This document shows, piece by piece, positions 62,082 through 64,000 of a stretch of DNA of 64,000 nucleotides. A model generated the notes under the pieces. It saw only the letters and a program-made list of their open reading frames with translations, ran no database searches and was not told where the DNA came from. This stretch comes from Balneolaceae bacterium. Lineage in GTDB: Bacteria; Bacteroidota; Rhodothermia; Balneolales; Balneolaceae. Made by a program: the position numbers and the translations under genes. The stretch is from positions 62,001 through 126,000 of the forward strand of contig VEMX01000014.1 in NCBI GenBank assembly GCA_009711805.1. Reading direction: 5' to 3'. How positions within the stretch are numbered: position 1 is the stretch's first letter; every line of letters starts with the position of its first letter.

Positions 62082-64000
62082 ATGAAGAAAATTGCACTAT
62101 TATTTTTATTATTCTTATCTGCTGATCTGGCTTATGCATTTCAGGAAACAGATACTTTAAAAGCAGAACTGGAAGACATAACTGTTGTCGGCTTTGAGGG
62201 GAATCGCAGCCTCATGCAAACTCCCGGGGCAATTGCCAATATTGAGGCCAAACTATTAAGTGGGTTTGATGAGAGTTCACTTTTGTACGGATTAAATACC
62301 GTGCCGGGTGTTCGCATTGAGCAGCGGGCACCGGGCAGTTACAGGGTTGCCATAAGGGGGAGTTCGCTCAGGGCACCTTTCGGAGTACGGAATGTGAAGA
62401 TATACTGGAATGGTATTCCTTTTACCACTCCGTCGGGGAGTACGCCTCTTAACCTGTTGGATGTCACCAATATGCAGCAAGCCGAGATTATTCGGGGTCC
62501 TGCCGGAAGTATTTATGGAGCGGGTAATGGCGGTGCTTTATTATTGGGGAGCCGAAATTTGAACCGGGATGAGGCCGGCACTGGCATCATGGTTGGTTCT
62601 TATGGGCTTGAGAGATACACCACCTATGCCCAGGGGCAGTTTAAAAATGGAAGCCTGCATTTTAATTATGCAAATCAGAAACTTGATGGGTATAGGGAAC
62701 AATCCTTTTTGAATCGCGAGACGGCCGAACTATCCACACGTTTTCATCTGAATGAGAAGCAGGTTATTAAAACCAGTTTTCTCTATTCTGATTTGTTTTA
62801 TGGTATTCCCGGAGGATTGAATAAAGAACAGTATGAAAATGATCCTACACAAGCCCGGCAGGGGAATCCGTTTGTATTGGGGAGTATAGATGCGAACGCC
62901 AGTATTCAACAAGAAATGTTTCTTGCCGGCTTGACTCATGATGTGCAGATAACGGACGCCTTCTCTAACCTGACTACGGTATATGGAACCTTTAATGCAT
63001 TCGAAAATCCTTTTAACCTGGATTACAAGAAGGACAGTCGCAAATCGGGAGGAGGGCGGAGTCGTTTTTACTACGATACTATTGTAGGTGAAGTAAGAAG
63101 TCGTTTTACAGCAGGAGGGGAATACCAGGCTGCTAATTATGCCGCACGAAATTTTGAAAATGACAGCAGCAAGGTTGGGGCACTTAATTTTGATGATGAA
63201 ATTGAGATCCAATCGGCACTCATTTTTCTAAATGCTGAAATAGATCTACCTCATGAATTCTATATTACTGCGGGGCTTAGTTACAATCGCCTGGTATATA
63301 ACATAAACCGCCTGGCAACTAATCTTGAAGGAGATAGCCAGGGAGTAGCCCGCAAAACTTTTGAGCCGGAGATTATACCCCGAATTGGATTGGTGAAAAA
63401 ATTCTCGTCAGCCTTATCTCTTCATGGAAGCATCAGCTATGGGTTTTCGCCTCCCACTATTGAGGAATTCAGGACCAACGAGGGAAGTATAGCGTTAGAC
63501 CTTGAGGCCGAGCAGGGAACAAATTATGAGGTGGGTATTCGCGGTACATTAAGAAACATTTCATTCAACTACGACTTATCGACGTTCTACTTTAAGCTGG
63601 ATGAAACGATTGTGCAACAGCCATCTGACAGAAATTCGACGGTGATTTTTGAGAATACCGGAAGTACCGATCAATACGGGGTTGAGTTGGCCACCGATTG
63701 GATGTTAATTCAGAATACCGGGCAGTTTCTTCAACAGCTGGACTGGAGGTTTTCCTATACCTACCATCACTTTAGATTCAACAACTATAAGAAAGAAGGG
63801 AACGACTATTCCGGAAATGAGCTTACAGGTGTTGCTCCTCACAGGATTGTCAGCAGTTTAAATGCCCAAATCAAATCGGGTTGGTATGGGAGTTTGTCGT
63901 ATAATTTCACGGATAAAATTCCGCTGAATGATGCCAATTCGGTATATTCGGATGCTTACCAGTTAGTGCAATTAAAAACCGGGATCGAACAGACTATCAC
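62082..64000 (+). CDS. TonB-dependent receptor, 3' end outside window
   Basis: ATG 62082 opens a frame that stays open to the right edge (about 639 residues). It has a signal peptide (MKKIALLFLLFLSADLAYA), no carboxypeptidase-regulatory-like domain, and a plug domain with LYGLNTVPGVRIEQRAPGSY, VAIRGSSLRAPFGVRNVKIY and QQAEIIRGPAGSIYGAGNGG. The barrel part includes GFSPPTIEEFR and NYEVGIRGT. The type fits siderophore, vitamin or metal-chelate receptors more than SusC. Substrate unknown; the divergent murI is unrelated. Confidence 0.9.
   Translation, partial: MKKIALLFLLFLSADLAYAFQETDTLKAELEDITVVGFEGNRSLMQTPGAIANIEAKLLSGFDESSLLYGLNTVPGVRIEQRAPGSYRVAIRGSSLRAPFGVRNVKIYWNGIPFTTPSGSTPLNLLDVTNMQQAEIIRGPAGSIYGAGNGGALLLGSRNLNRDEAGTGIMVGSYGLERYTTYAQGQFKNGSLHFNYANQKLDGYREQSFLNRETAELSTRFHLNEKQVIKTSFLYSDLFYGIPGGLNKEQYENDPTQARQGNPFVLGSIDANASIQQEMFLAGLTHDVQITDAFSNLTTVYGTFNAFENPFNLDYKKDSRKSGGGRSRFYYDTIVGEVRSRFTAGGEYQAANYAARNFENDSSKVGALNFDDEIEIQSALIFLNAEIDLPHEFYITAGLSYNRLVYNINRLATNLEGDSQGVARKTFEPEIIPRIGLVKKFSSALSLHGSISYGFSPPTIEEFRTNEGSIALDLEAEQGTNYEVGIRGTLRNISFNYDLSTFYFKLDETIVQQPSDRNSTVIFENTGSTDQYGVELATDWMLIQNTGQFLQQLDWRFSYTYHHFRFNNYKKEGNDYSGNELTGVAPHRIVSSLNAQIKSGWYGSLSYNFTDKIPLNDANSVYSDAYQLVQLKTGIEQTI

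Overview
This window looks like chromosome from a Bacteroidota-type marine or saline bacterium, most likely a Balneolota/Rhodothermota member (Balneolaceae-like). That placement is an inference from gene content. The signs are several type IX secretion (T9SS) cargo proteins whose C-terminal sorting domain carries a YPNPFNP-type motif, a PorV/PorQ-type outer-membrane protein, gldC, a SusC/SusD pair, many TonB-dependent receptors with an N-terminal carboxypeptidase-regulatory-like domain, folP next to cdaA, weak use of Shine-Dalgarno sequences, and TAnnTTTG-type -7 boxes. I saw no rRNA, tRNA, CRISPR array or intact insertion sequence.

Layout. 1-10977 is a plus-strand, operon-like run for the cell envelope: two T9SS cargo proteins (the first cut by the left edge), a lipoprotein, a TonB-dependent receptor, a PorV-like protein and a beta-propeller lipoprotein. 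11138-13852 is a second receptor ending in a clear terminator, followed by an ENPP-type phosphodiesterase, a 7Fe ferredoxin, folP and cdaA (c-di-AMP synthesis). On the minus strand, ahcY and a TlpA-like lipoprotein follow a hairpin-rich spacer. 20299-24759 is a SusC/SusD pair closed by a terminator. Next come lhgO (L-2-hydroxyglutarate oxidase), a 2.1-kb array of ~357-bp structured repeats with a DUF559 endonuclease gene inside, and a YdiJ-like D-2-hydroxyglutarate/glycolate-type dehydrogenase, so the two 2-hydroxyglutarate enantiomer enzymes flank the array. Then a DoxX protein, a T9SS-sorted monoheme cytochrome, and a pair of M14 carboxypeptidase paralogues of which the first has lost its zinc ligands.

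36935-48297 is mostly housekeeping: recN, a four-helix-bundle gene broken by an amber codon, an RluD-family pseudouridine synthase, gldC, a duplicated ~190-bp intergenic repeat, a subclass B1 metallo-beta-lactamase, a MEMO-family protein, nth, an MFS transporter and an M1 aminopeptidase lipoprotein. 48439-54698 holds three tandem paralogues of a GWxTD-like secreted family, two of which share about 420 bp of identical DNA. After an ALDH7 dehydrogenase and a TrmH-family methyltransferase comes an AT-rich minus-strand operon (57297-59373): a six-cysteine exported peptide, a beta-propeller lipoprotein and a membrane-anchored CxxC thioredoxin-like protein. The window closes with phoH, murI and a TonB-dependent receptor cut by the right edge.

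The strongest candidates for something undescribed are the DUF559 gene with its structured repeat array, the small cysteine-rich peptide operon, the GWxTD-like triplication with its gene-conversion tract, and the active/inactive M14 pair. All calls come from reading the sequence; no database search was run.
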